A stretch of DNA of 64,000 bases from Rhizobium binae (lineage in GTDB: Bacteria > Pseudomonadota > Alphaproteobacteria > Rhizobiales > Rhizobiaceae), in contig NZ_CP071611.1 of assembly GCF_017357225.1 (NCBI RefSeq), positions 62,001-126,000 of the forward strand, read 5' to 3'. The notes under the pieces are model-generated. The model worked only from the letters and a program-made list of their open reading frames with translations. It had not been told where the DNA came from and did no database searches. Made by a program: the position numbers and the translations under genes. Of this stretch, positions 1 to 9,196 are shown one piece after another (position 1 is the stretch's first letter; each line of letters begins with the position of its first letter).

Positions 1-463
1 GTGGCACGTTGAACAGGCAGTGGGCCAGCGCCACCGCGATATGCGTGTCGATCAGGCCGAAGGCGGAATAGAGCTGGAAGAAGGGCAGCGCGAAGACGGC
101 CGGCGGCGCCATGCGGTTGGTGAGCAGCCAGAAGAACAGGTGCTTGTCGCCGAGGAAGCGGTAGCGCGAAAAGGCATAGGCCGCCGGCAGCGCCGCGAGC
201 ACCGAGATGACCGTGTTCATCGCCACGTAGATGATGGAGTTGATGTAACCGCTATACCAGGACGGATCGGTGAAGATGACGGCATAGTTCCGGAGCGTCG
301 GGTTTTGCGGCCAGAGCGAGAAGGCGCCGGTGATCTCGGCATTCTCCTTGAAGCTCATGTTGATCAGCCAGTAGATCGGGAGGAGCAGAAAGAGGATGTA
401 GAGCGTGGTGACCACCCAAGAGAGGTTCCCCCCGGCGGGCTTATATTTCATTGTCGAAGCCAT
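1..463 (-). CDS. glpQ: Glycerol ABC transporter permease GlpQ (C-terminus outside window)
   Basis: Inner-membrane permease subunit of a MalG-type carbohydrate ABC importer, cut by the left window edge after about 154 codons. It starts at ATG 463, preceded by a GGAGAG-type ribosome binding site, 14 bases after the glpP stop. The visible part has the N-terminal membrane helix (LSWVVTTLYILFLLLPIYWL) and the loop typical of the MalG family. Gene order glpR-glpD-glpS-glpT-glpP-glpQ matches the rhizobial glycerol uptake locus described in R. leguminosarum. The substrate-binding gene glpV is expected just beyond the window. Substrate assignment rests on family and gene order. Confidence 0.85.
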   Translation of the reverse strand, partial: MASTMKYKPAGGNLSWVVTTLYILFLLLPIYWLINMSFKENAEITGAFSLWPQNPTLRNYAVIFTDPSWYSGYINSIIYVAMNTVISVLAALPAAYAFSRYRFLGDKHLFFWLLTNRMAPPAVFALPFFQLYSAFGLIDTHIAVALAHCLFNVP

Positions 464-477
464 GGATCTCTCCTTTC

Positions 478-1344
<867 letters not shown>

Positions 1345-1347
1345 GGC

Positions 1348-2418
1348 TTAGGCCTCCCTGCCGACACGCCAGCTATCGGCGTAAATGCTGATGGCGGACG
1401 GGTCGAAGGTGACACGGGCATCCGCGGGGATGTCGGCATCCTCGTGCACGACGATCGCGATCGGCTGGCCGGCGAAACGGGCGCGCACGATCTTCTGCCG
1501 GCCGATATCCTCGACCTTGGTGACGGTAACGGGCATGCCCTCCCGTCCGAGGCGGATGAATTCGGGGCGGATGCCGAGTTCGGTCTTGGAACTGCCTGCG
1601 GTCTTCGGCGCGTAATCGAGCGTCAGAACCTCGTCTCCGACCTTGACGGCGCTGCCATCGACCTGCGCCGGCATAACGTTCATACCGGGCGAACCGATGA
1701 AATAGCCGACAAAGGTGTGGCTCGGCCGCTCGAAGAGCTCGGCCGGCGTGCCGATCTGAACGATCTGGCCGTCATACATGACGACGACCTTCTCGGCGAA
1801 AGTCAGGGCCTCGGTCTGGTCGTGGGTGACGTAGACCATGGTGAAGCCGAACTGCTTGTGCAGCCGTTTCAGCTGCGAACGCAGCACCCATTTCATGTGC
1901 GGATCGATGACGGTCAGCGGCTCGTCGAACAGGATGGCGTTGACGTCGTTGCGCACCAGCCCGCGGCCGAGCGAGATCTTCTGCTTCTGGTCGGCGGTCA
2001 GCCCCTGCGCCTTGCGCTTGGCCCAGCCGGCAAGGTCGATCATTTCGAGAATGTCGCGCACGCGCCGGTCGACATCGGCCTCGGCCACGCCGCGGTTGCG
2101 AAGCGGGAAGGCCAGATTGTCGTAAACGGTCATCGTGTCGTAGATGACGGGAAACTGGAAGACCTGGGCGATGTTGCGGCTCTGCGTCGAAAGGTTCGTC
2201 ACATCCTTGCCGTCGAACAGGATGCGGCCATGCGAAGGCTGCAGCAGACCCGAGATGATGTTGAGCAGCGTGGTCTTGCCGCAGCCGGAAGGACCGAGCA
2301 GCGCATAGGCGCCGCCGTCGTTCCATTCGTGGTCGACTTCCTTCAGCGAATAATCCTTCTCCGTCTGCGGATTGGCGCCGTAGGCGTGGCGGATATGGTC
2401 GAGCGTAATGCGTGCCAT
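1348..2418 (-). CDS. glpT: Glycerol ABC transporter ATPase GlpT (degenerate signature motif)
   Basis: A 356-residue ATPase of the MalK/UgpC family, with an N-terminal nucleotide-binding domain and a C-terminal OB-type regulatory domain (about 235-356). Walker A is intact (GPSGCGKTT, 42-50), as are Walker B (AILFDEP) and the H-loop (YVTHD, His199). The LSGGQ signature is missing: the aligned segment reads LTADQKQK (140-147). The D-loop is also unusual (TVID). GlpT therefore cannot supply a normal signature face to its partner, whereas GlpS can. ATG 2418 has a good GGAGAG site; glpS ends 9 bases upstream. The name follows rhizobial usage and is unrelated to the E. coli glycerol-3-phosphate antiporter GlpT. 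Confidence 0.9.
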   Translation of the reverse strand: MARITLDHIRHAYGANPQTEKDYSLKEVDHEWNDGGAYALLGPSGCGKTTLLNIISGLLQPSHGRILFDGKDVTNLSTQSRNIAQVFQFPVIYDTMTVYDNLAFPLRNRGVAEADVDRRVRDILEMIDLAGWAKRKAQGLTADQKQKISLGRGLVRNDVNAILFDEPLTVIDPHMKWVLRSQLKRLHKQFGFTMVYVTHDQTEALTFAEKVVVMYDGQIVQIGTPAELFERPSHTFVGYFIGSPGMNVMPAQVDGSAVKVGDEVLTLDYAPKTAGSSKTELGIRPEFIRLGREGMPVTVTKVEDIGRQKIVRARFAGQPIAIVVHEDADIPADARVTFDPSAISIYADSWRVGREA

Positions 2419-2427
2419 TGTGCTCTC

Positions 2428-3525
2428 CTATGCCTTTGCGGCTGCAGCGGCAGCCCGGCCGACCGTGGCGATGGCGCGGCCGTCGGCGCCGAAAGCCAAG
2501 ACGTGGCGTGTGTCGAGGAAGGCCTCGATCTCCATGTCAGGATCGATGTCGTGAATGCCGTGCGCCAGCATGACCCAGCGCACGCCGTCATATTCCAGGT
2601 GAACGAAGCTCTCCGAACCGGTGATCTCGGAAACCAGCGTGCGCGCCTGCAGACGGGCGGCATCACCGGTCTGCGGCTTGAAGCCGAGATGATGCGGGTG
2701 AAACGCGATCGTCACCGGTCCGTCCGGCACGGCGGCCAGATGCGGGGGAACCGGAAGCGCTGCCCCGCCCTGGCGCGTGAAGACATTGCCCGATTTGGTG
2801 ACGTCGAGGGTGTTCAGCGGCGGATCGGCGAAGATGCCGGCGGTGGCGAGGTCGGCAGGACGGCGGTAGACATCGATCGTCGGCCCGAACTGGGTGACCC
2901 GGCCCTCGTTCAGCGTCGCCGTGTTGCCGCCAAGCAGGAGCGCCTCCGACGGTTCGGTGGTCGCATAGACGAAGATCGCGCCGGACTGAGCGAAGATCTT
3001 CGGCAGTTCCTCACGCAGTTCCTCGCGCAGCTTGTAATCGAGGTTGGCAAGCGGCTCGTCCATCAGCACGAGGCTGGCATTCTTGACGAGCGCGCGTGCA
3101 AGCGCCGTGCGCTGCTGCTGGCCGCCGGACAGGTTGAGCGGCGTGCGGTCGAGATAGGGAGTCAGCTTCAGAAGCTCGGCCGCCTTGCGCACCTCGCGGT
3201 CGATGGTGGCAGCGCCCTTGCCCGAAATGCGCATCGGCGAAGCGATGTTTTCATAAACCGTCAATGCCGGATAGTTGATGAACTGCTGGTAGACCATGGC
3301 GACATTGCGCTTCTGCACCGGCATGCCGGTGACATCGGCGCCGTCGAAATGGACGGAGCCAGCGGTCGGGCGGTCGAGCCCGGCCATCAGCCGCATCAGC
3401 GACGTCTTGCCCGACAGCGTCGGCCCGAGCAGGACGTTCAGCGTGCCGCGCTCGAGGACCAGATCGGTCGGATAGATGTGATAGTCCGCGCCCACCATCT
3501 TGGCGGCGTTTCGCAGTTCCAGCAT
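2428..3525 (-). CDS. glpS: Glycerol ABC transporter ATPase GlpS (degenerate H-loop)
   Basis: A 365-residue MalK-family ATPase paralogous to GlpT. Walker A is GPTLSGKTS (34-42), the signature is canonical LSGGQ (132-136), and Walker B is LVLMDEP. The switch histidine expected after YVT is replaced: the segment reads YATTEPSEA, with Thr190 in its place. With GlpT lacking LSGGQ, the two ATPases appear complementary. An in-frame extension runs upstream to 3687 inside glpD. ATG 3525 was chosen because MLELRNAAKMV begins the normal ATPase fold and a GGAATCGGA site precedes it. glpD ends 41 bases upstream. Confidence 0.9.
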   Translation of the reverse strand: MLELRNAAKMVGADYHIYPTDLVLERGTLNVLLGPTLSGKTSLMRLMAGLDRPTAGSVHFDGADVTGMPVQKRNVAMVYQQFINYPALTVYENIASPMRISGKGAATIDREVRKAAELLKLTPYLDRTPLNLSGGQQQRTALARALVKNASLVLMDEPLANLDYKLREELREELPKIFAQSGAIFVYATTEPSEALLLGGNTATLNEGRVTQFGPTIDVYRRPADLATAGIFADPPLNTLDVTKSGNVFTRQGGAALPVPPHLAAVPDGPVTIAFHPHHLGFKPQTGDAARLQARTLVSEITGSESFVHLEYDGVRWVMLAHGIHDIDPDMEIEAFLDTRHVLAFGADGRAIATVGRAAAAAAKA

Positions 3526-3566
3526 TCCGATTCCCGTGCCTCCACGCAGCGGGGACCACACGCCGC

Positions 3567-5081
3567 CTATCCGGCCATCGCCGGTATGGCAGCCATGTAC
3601 TCCTCCAGTGACTGAGTCTGCTCCTTCGAAAGGCGCAGACCATCCTTTGTTCTCCTCCACAGCACGTCTTCGGCGTGCCGGGCCCATTCATGTTCGACGA
3701 GATATCTGACCTCGGCTTCGTAAAGATCGCCGCCGAATAGCCGTCCGAGATCCTCGATGCCGCGGGCATCGCCGAGCAGCGTCTCGGCCCTTGTGCCGTA
3801 GCGGCGCACCAGCCGGCGCGCATGCTGATCGGCAAGGAAGGGATAGCGGCCTTTCAGCTTGGCGACCTCGGCCTCATAGCCCCTGACGGCAAAATTGCCG
3901 CCGGGCAGATGGCTCTTTGCCGTCCAGGGAGCGCCCTTGACGCCGATCGCCGCACCGATCTTTTCCAGCGCGTGTTCGGAAAGCCGACGATAGGTGGTAA
4001 GCTTGCCGCCGAAGACATTGAGCAGCGGCGGCGCGCCGCCTTCACCCTCGAGCTTCAGCACGTAGTCGCGCGTCGCCTCCTGCGCCTTCGAGGCGCCGTC
4101 ATCATAGAGCGGTCGCACCGCCGAATAGGTCCAGACGATATCTTCCGGCTTGACCGGCTCCTTGAAATATTCCGAGGCCGCATTGCAGAGGTAGACGGTC
4201 TCTTCCTCGGAGATCCGGACATCCTTGGGATCGGCCGTATAGTCACGGTCGGTCGTGCCGATCAGGGTGAAATCGCCCTCATAGGGAATGGCGAAGATGA
4301 TACGGTTGTCGGGATTCTGGAAGAAATAGGCGCGCGGATCGTCGAACTTCTTTTTGACGACGATATGGCTGCCCTGGACGAGCCGAACATGGTGGGCCTC
4401 GTTCTGGCCGAAGGCCGAACGGATGACGTGATCGACCCAGGGGCCGGCGGCATTGACCAGCATGCGGGCCTGATGGCTGTCGTTGCGGCCGGTGACGGTA
4501 TCGGTCGTCTCGATGCGCCAAAGGCCATTCTCGCGCCTTGCCGACACGACTTTGGTGCGGGGCATGATCACGGCACCCTTGTCGGCTGCGTCGCGAGCGT
4601 TCAGCACGACCATGCGGGCGTCGTCGACCCAGCCGTCGGAATATTCGAACGCCCTCGTAAACAGCGCCTTCAGCGGCTTGCCCGCCGGGTCCTTGCGCAT
4701 ATCGAGCACCGACGTCGCCGGCAGCAGCTTGCGGCCGCCGAGATGGTCGTAGAGGAAGAGGCCGAGCCGAATCAGCCAGGCAGGGCGGATACCGCCCTTG
4801 TGATAAGGCAATACGAAACGCAGCGGCCAGATGATATGCGGCGCCATCGCCCAGAGGATCTCGCGCTCCATCAACGATTCACGCACCAGGCGGAATTCGT
4901 AATGCTCGAGATAACGCAGGCCGCCATGGATCAGCTTGGTGGCGCCGGACGAGGTGCCGGAGGCGAAATCGTTCATCTCCGCCAGCGCGACGGAATAGCC
5001 GCGCCCGACGGCATCACGCGCGATGCCGCAGCCGTTGATGCCGCCGCCAATGACGAAAATATCGTATATCTCCCGGCCCAA
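3567..5081 (-). CDS. glpD: Glycerol-3-phosphate dehydrogenase GlpD
   Basis: FAD-dependent membrane-associated glycerol-3-phosphate dehydrogenase. It oxidises glycerol-3-phosphate to dihydroxyacetone phosphate and passes electrons to quinone. The N-terminal FAD-binding motif (VIGGGINGCG) and the family signature IHGGLRYLEHYEFRLV are close to E. coli GlpD. The C-terminal domain is intact. There is no in-frame ATG near the N-terminus. TTG 5081 lies 5 bases after GGAGG and gives 504 residues, close to the E. coli length of 501; TTG 5120 is an alternative that adds 13 residues. No glycerol kinase gene is visible, so glpK must lie elsewhere. Confidence 0.93.
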   Translation of the reverse strand: MGREIYDIFVIGGGINGCGIARDAVGRGYSVALAEMNDFASGTSSGATKLIHGGLRYLEHYEFRLVRESLMEREILWAMAPHIIWPLRFVLPYHKGGIRPAWLIRLGLFLYDHLGGRKLLPATSVLDMRKDPAGKPLKALFTRAFEYSDGWVDDARMVVLNARDAADKGAVIMPRTKVVSARRENGLWRIETTDTVTGRNDSHQARMLVNAAGPWVDHVIRSAFGQNEAHHVRLVQGSHIVVKKKFDDPRAYFFQNPDNRIIFAIPYEGDFTLIGTTDRDYTADPKDVRISEEETVYLCNAASEYFKEPVKPEDIVWTYSAVRPLYDDGASKAQEATRDYVLKLEGEGGAPPLLNVFGGKLTTYRRLSEHALEKIGAAIGVKGAPWTAKSHLPGGNFAVRGYEAEVAKLKGRYPFLADQHARRLVRRYGTRAETLLGDARGIEDLGRLFGGDLYEAEVRYLVEHEWARHAEDVLWRRTKDGLRLSKEQTQSLEEYMAAIPAMAG

Positions 5082-5130
5082 TTGCCCCTCCGAGCCTGCT
5101 GCTGATTTCGCATTGCACAAAACTTGCGCG

Positions 5131-5175
5131 ATTGCGAAAGTGACATCAGTTAAAACGAAAGAAATACGAATGTCA
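5131..5175 (-). promoter_or_regulatory. Candidate GlpR operator region upstream of glpD
   Basis: The 72-base gap between glpR and glpD carries several TTCG-type repeats on the minus strand (ATTCGTTT, ATTCGTAT, CTTTCGTTTTAA, CTTTCGCAA). The CTTTCGTTTT element also occurs upstream of glpR. DeoR-family regulators commonly bind TTTCG-containing repeats, so these are read as GlpR sites. This is inferred from sequence similarity and position. Confidence 0.55.
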
Positions 5176-5192
5176 AACGAATGTTGGTCGAT

Positions 5193-5966
5193 CTATCGCG
5201 ATCTGCTGCTGGTTTCGATGAGTTTCACATTGTTTTCGAGGCAGAGATTGCGGATCGACGCCACCGGACAGTGGTCGGTGATGAAGGTATGAACCTGGGA
5301 AAGCTGACCGATCCGAACCGGCGCGGTGCGTTCGAACTTCGTCGAATCGGCAACGAGAATGACGTGGCGGGCATTGGCGATGATCGCCTGCGCGACCTTC
5401 ACCTCGCGAAAATCATAGTCGAGAAGCGCGCCGTCGGCATCGATCGCCGAGGCGCCGATCACGGCGTAGTCAACCTTGAACTGGCGGATGAAATCGACCG
5501 CCGCTTCGCCGACGATGCCGCCATCGGAACCGCGCACGACCCCACCGGCGATCACCACCTCGATCGCCGGGAAGAGACGTAACCTGTTGGCAACGTTGAT
5601 ATTATTGGTGATCACCATCAGTTCGTGATGATTGGCGAGCGCCTCGCCCACCGCCTCGGTCGTCGTGCCGATATTGATGAAGAGCGAGGCCCCGCTCGGG
5701 ATCAACTCGACGGCCGCCATGCCGATCGCCTGTTTCTCGGAAGCGGCAATCTGGCGGCGCGCCTCGTATTTGACGTTTTCCGTGCCGCTCGGAAATGTCG
5801 CGCCACCATGAATGCGGATCAGCACCTGCGCATCGCAGAGATCGTTCAGATCCTTGCGGATGGTTTGCGGCGTAACCGAGAAGCGGGAGGCGAGCTCCTC
5901 GACCAGAACCCTGCCGCTCGATTTCGCGATCGCCACGATTTCAGTCTGTCGGTCGGTCAAGAACAT
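5193..5966 (-). CDS. glpR: DeoR-family transcriptional repressor GlpR
   Basis: A 257-residue DeoR/GlpR-type regulator. The N-terminal winged helix-turn-helix spans about residues 5-57 (RQTEIVAIAKSSGRVLVEEL, then SVTPQTIRKDLNDL). It is followed by a DeoRC sensor domain with the usual IGTTTEAVGEAL and DGALLDYDFREV segments, which bind a phosphorylated sugar or polyol. It leads the glycerol operon and probably represses it until glycerol-3-phosphate accumulates. ATG 5966, with GAAAGGGG upstream, was preferred over an upstream in-frame start at 6020 because the family begins at MFLTDRQ and a candidate operator fills the extra stretch. Confidence 0.9.
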   Translation of the reverse strand: MFLTDRQTEIVAIAKSSGRVLVEELASRFSVTPQTIRKDLNDLCDAQVLIRIHGGATFPSGTENVKYEARRQIAASEKQAIGMAAVELIPSGASLFINIGTTTEAVGEALANHHELMVITNNINVANRLRLFPAIEVVIAGGVVRGSDGGIVGEAAVDFIRQFKVDYAVIGASAIDADGALLDYDFREVKVAQAIIANARHVILVADSTKFERTAPVRIGQLSQVHTFITDHCPVASIRNLCLENNVKLIETSSRSR

Positions 5967-5973
5967 CGGCGCC

Positions 5974-6012
5974 CCTTTCGATCTGCTTTCGTTTTTTAAA
6001 GAAAGCGAAGGG
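5974..6012 (-). promoter_or_regulatory. Candidate GlpR autoregulatory operator
   Basis: A GCTTTC (5985-5990) and GAAAGC (6001-6006) inverted repeat with a 10-base AT-rich spacer lies about 20-40 bases before the glpR start. It is flanked by a further CTTTCG/CGAAGG pair. The core CTTTCGTTTT is shared with the glpD upstream gap, pointing to one regulator for both. The assignment to GlpR is inferred. Confidence 0.55.
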
Positions 6013-6075
6013 CGGCGCAATGCCTATTTATCGGTGGCGAGCTTTCGCCGCCGAATTTGTTGGTAGCAGCGCGGC

Positions 6076-6981
6076 TTACCGCTTCCGCATGACGTTGACC
6101 ACGAGCACGCCGAGGATCGCCATGAGGCCGCCTATCGCGCCGAGTGCCGTCGGCGTTTCGCCGAGCCAGACGAAGCCGATCAGCGTTGCGACCGGCGGGA
6201 CGCCATAGAGGAAATTCGAGGCGCGCGCGGCCGTCAGCTGCTTCAATGCGATGGCCCAGGTGAGATAGCCGATCGCCGTCGGAAAGATGACGAGATAGGC
6301 AACACCCCAGTTGACCTCCGCCGGTGCGGCGGCCAGCGCGCGGATCGTCGCCGGGACGGCCGGAAACAGCGGCACGGAGCCGATCAGCAGGATCCAGGCG
6401 GTGACGGCAAGCGCCGGCAGCCGGCCGAGCAGCGGTTTCTGCAGCACACTGGCAATCGCCGAGCAGAGCGCTGCGCCAAGGATCAGCACGGCGTTCGGAT
6501 CGAGCTTGAAGCCGCCATCCGAGGAGACGGCAATCAGCGCCACGCCCCCGAAGGAAACCGCAGTGCCCGCCCAGCCCCACCGGCCGAAGCGCTCGCCGAG
6601 CGCAAATGTGGCGATGAGGGCGGTGAAAACAGGCATGGTGTTGATGATGAAGCTTGCCGGTCCGGCCGCCACGGTCTGCTCACCGGTGTTCAGCAGAACC
6701 GCATAGGCGGCGATGAAGAGCACGGCAGCGACCGAGAGGCGGAGGAAATCACGCTTCTCAGGTATCGGCCGGTAGATTACAAGGTAAATGAGGGCGAGGA
6801 CGCCGGCCGCTACATAGCGCGCCGTCGCCAGTTCGATCGGCGTGAGCGGCCCGAGGCAGATGCGGATCACGACGAAGGAGGAAGCCCAGAAGAGAATGGT
6901 GACGACGATCGCCGCAAAGGCCACCAGGTCGAATGTGCTTTGCTGTTTCGCCGAGACCGGTGTGCTTGCCGCCATGCTCAT
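6076..6981 (-). CDS. DMT-superfamily (EamA) transporter
   Basis: A 301-residue integral membrane protein with two EamA repeats of about five helices each. It begins FDLVAFAAIVVTILFWASSF and ends in LMAILGVLVVNVM-RKR. The family exports or imports small metabolites such as amino acids; the substrate cannot be told from sequence. ATG 6981 follows GGAGG by 5 bases and was chosen over upstream in-frame starts. It diverges from a LysR-type gene 79 bases away, a classic regulator-target arrangement. Confidence 0.85.
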   Translation of the reverse strand: MSMAASTPVSAKQQSTFDLVAFAAIVVTILFWASSFVVIRICLGPLTPIELATARYVAAGVLALIYLVIYRPIPEKRDFLRLSVAAVLFIAAYAVLLNTGEQTVAAGPASFIINTMPVFTALIATFALGERFGRWGWAGTAVSFGGVALIAVSSDGGFKLDPNAVLILGAALCSAIASVLQKPLLGRLPALAVTAWILLIGSVPLFPAVPATIRALAAAPAEVNWGVAYLVIFPTAIGYLTWAIALKQLTAARASNFLYGVPPVATLIGFVWLGETPTALGAIGGLMAILGVLVVNVMRKR

Positions 6982-7016
6982 TTTCGCCTCCATCTGTGCG
7001 TGTGAGAAAGAACTAG

Positions 7017-7040
7017 GCTTTCCATGCATGCTTGAAAAGC
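7017..7040. promoter_or_regulatory. Candidate LysR-type operator between divergent genes
   Basis: Imperfect palindrome GCTTT(7017-7021)...AAAGC(7036-7040) with CATGCATG inside, centred between the divergent transporter and LysR regulator genes. It has the size of a LysR-type recognition site (T-N11-A class). Function is inferred from position. Confidence 0.4.
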
Positions 7041-7060
7041 ACCGCAATCGATGATCAAAT

Positions 7061-7996
7061 GTGCGCATGGTTCACAGCTCACCCGTGCTTCCGCCACTTG
7101 ATACGCTCGAGACCTTTGCCCGCGCCGCCCGGCTCGGATCTTTTTCTGCGGCGGCCGAGGAAAGCGGTCTCACCCACGGCGCGGTGTCGCGGCAGGTGTC
7201 GCGGCTCGAGCGCTGGATGGGCGTGCGGCTGTTTGCGCGCGAAGCACGCGGCGTGCGGCTGACGCCGGAGGGCATGCGGTTTTTCGCCCGCGCCGAGGAA
7301 GCGCTTTCCCTGCTCGGCAACACCGGCGAGCGCTGGCTGCCCCGGCCGAACAAGGCGGTGGTGCGCCTTTCGGTGACACCTTCCGTGGCGTCACTGTGGC
7401 TGTTTCCGCGTCTGGCGAAGCTCGAAGGAAACGACCTGCATGTCGAACTGACGCTCGAACATCGGCTGGCCGATTTCGGCGAGGGCACGGATCTCGCCAT
7501 CCGTTGCGGCAAGGGACCCTGGGCCGGCGTGCGCGCCCTGCCGCTCTGGCGGGAAAAATCCTTTCCCATTGCCGCCCCCGCACTGGCGAAACAGCTCGGG
7601 CAGCGCTCGGATGCAATGTCGCTGCTCGACCTGCCGATCATTCATGATTCGAATATCGAAGGCTGGCGCCGCTGGCTCTCCCGCGAGGGTATCGATTATA
7701 CGCCGCGCGGCCAGGACCGCCGCTTCGAGGACTACAATCTGGTGATGGATGCCTGTGCCCACGGGCTCGGCATCGCGCTCGCCCGCCCTCCCCTCTCGGA
7801 TGCGGCGCTTGCCGCCGGTCGTGTCGCCGCGGTGTCGGAACGGACGCTGGATTCGCACGTGGCTTTCCACCTGATCCGGCCGGACGACGCGCTACGAAGC
7901 CCGGCCATCGAATTTGCCGGCCGCTTCCTGCGCGAGGCCGGGCATGATGAGCAGACGATCGCCGCCTTCACCGCACCCGGCCGGGCAAAAGCCTAG
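7061..7996 (+). CDS. LysR-family transcriptional regulator
   Basis: A 311-residue LysR-type regulator of the GcvA/AmpR subgroup. The N-terminal helix-turn-helix is at about residues 15-72 (SFSAAAEESGLTHGAVSRQV), followed by a LysR substrate-binding domain (about 95-300). It starts at GTG 7061 or, two codons on, ATG 7067. It is divergent from the EamA transporter, which it probably controls. Its stop codon TAG is supplied by the first bases of the RIME-like repeat that follows. Confidence 0.88.
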   Translation: MRMVHSSPVLPPLDTLETFARAARLGSFSAAAEESGLTHGAVSRQVSRLERWMGVRLFAREARGVRLTPEGMRFFARAEEALSLLGNTGERWLPRPNKAVVRLSVTPSVASLWLFPRLAKLEGNDLHVELTLEHRLADFGEGTDLAIRCGKGPWAGVRALPLWREKSFPIAAPALAKQLGQRSDAMSLLDLPIIHDSNIEGWRRWLSREGIDYTPRGQDRRFEDYNLVMDACAHGLGIALARPPLSDAALAAGRVAAVSERTLDSHVAFHLIRPDDALRSPAIEFAGRFLREAGHDEQTIAAFTAPGRAKA

Positions 7997-8104
7997 AACA
8001 GGATGATTTTAGGCCCGTTCGGCCTCAAATCTGAATCCTGTTCTAAAGGAACGAGCCAGAGCATGATGGCGCCGAAAACCGCCTGCACTTTTCGGCATCA
8101 CGCT
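7994..8104. repeat. RIME-like intergenic palindromic repeat, copy A
   Basis: A two-palindrome element. The first palindrome runs from TAGAACAGGATGATTTTAGG to its partner AATCCTGTTCTA; the second runs from AGCATGATGGCG to CATCACGCT. Copy B at 55234-55345 matches it almost base for base apart from loop changes. The layout resembles the rhizobial RIME1 intergenic elements (about 108 bp, two palindromes). It begins exactly at the LysR stop codon. The RIME1 label is from memory of the family; the pairing of the two copies is seen directly. Confidence 0.8.
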
Positions 8105-8122
8105 CCAGCACGACCGTGCCTG

Positions 8123-8588
8123 CTACTCCTCCAGAAGCTTCATGCGCATTTCCTTGGCTATTTCGAAACCGGCAGCCCGGTAAACGGTTCGCCGGCATCC
8201 GAGGCATGGATGACAGCCGTCGTGCAGCCAATCGATTTCAGATAGCCGACGGCCTCTTTGGTCAGTGCCAGCGCGATGCCGCGGCGGCGGAAGGCGTCCG
8301 CGACATAGACGGACCAGATATAACCAAGCAGCCGCTGCTCATCCCGGATGACTTCAGGAATGGGCGACTGGTGCAGCTGGCAGGATACGGAGCCGGCGAT
8401 TTCACCCTCGACGACCGCGATGAACGAGGCGAGGCGCCGCTCCGCGCGGCCGCTTCTGAGGAAAGACAAGATCCGTGCCGCCGCATCCGACTTATAGTGT
8501 CGGGCGGCGTGCCGTAGCTGTCCCAGATCTTCAGATAATGCCCGGCCAGGATCTCGTCCTCATCGGGTGTTGCCATTCGAATATCCAT
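8123..8588 (-). pseudogene. GNAT N-acetyltransferase with two frameshifts
   Basis: Three overlapping minus-strand frames join into one GNAT protein of about 155 residues. Frame 1 runs from MDIRMATPDEDEILAGHYLK to GTPPD. Frame 2 continues from HYKSDAAARILSFLRSG through the acetyl-CoA motif VADAFRRRGIALALTKEA to HASDAGEP. Frame 3 finishes with VYRAAGFEIAKEMRMKLLEE and TAG at 8123. The breaks lie near 8498 and 8183, and each is explained by one missing base. The chain is either decayed or affected by two base-call errors. Confidence 0.8.
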
Positions 8589-8674
8589 TGGCGATTCGGT
8601 TTGGGCGTGGGAGAAAATCTATGCAAAAAGCGGACGCCCCCGCCGCGTCGCAGCAGGGACGCGTCAAAAGCCTG

Positions 8675-9196
8675 TCAATTTGCCGGGGTCAGCGTCATCG
8701 ATGCGCTGCCTGCGGCAACGTTGAGACCAAGCTGGCCTGTCAGGCTGACCGTCTGCAGATGAATCGAGCCGGAGGTGCCGCCGACCAGGAGATTGGCGCC
8801 GACACCAGCGCCGACTGTCGCCTCCGCGCTGGCGCCGACATAGAGGCCGGCAAGCGACCCGCGGTGATAGCCGGCGGTCGGCGCGAAGACGGCCCAGATC
8901 AGGCGGCTGCGCGTGGTGAAGCCGAGATCGATGCCGAGCTTTCTGACTTCGCCGGTATAGTGATCGACGAGTTCGTTGCCGACAATCGACTGGAAGACGC
9001 AATCGGCTTCCTTGGACGAACCGAGCACGTAGCCCGCGCCGCCGCTGATATCGCAGGTGAGATAGCCGATCTTCACACCATTGCGTAAATCCGGCTCTTC
9101 ATATGTCCTGGTGACGGGATCGGCGGCACCAGCCACCCCCACGCCGACGAACGTCAACGATACCGCGGCAAAGGCCGTCGCAAGAGTTTTGTTCAT
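8675..9196 (-). CDS. DUF992 family exported protein
   Basis: A 173-residue protein with an N-terminal signal peptide (MNKTLATAFAAVSLTFVGVG, cleavage after AGA). The mature domain resembles DUF992, a periplasmic family of alphaproteobacteria rich in small residues (VKIGYLTCDISGGAGYVLGS). No enzymatic motif is visible and the function is unknown. ATG 9196 was chosen because it begins the signal peptide and has an AGGAGAG site. It stands alone. Confidence 0.75.
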   Translation of the reverse strand: MNKTLATAFAAVSLTFVGVGVAGAADPVTRTYEEPDLRNGVKIGYLTCDISGGAGYVLGSSKEADCVFQSIVGNELVDHYTGEVRKLGIDLGFTTRSRLIWAVFAPTAGYHRGSLAGLYVGASAEATVGAGVGANLLVGGTSGSIHLQTVSLTGQLGLNVAAGSASMTLTPAN

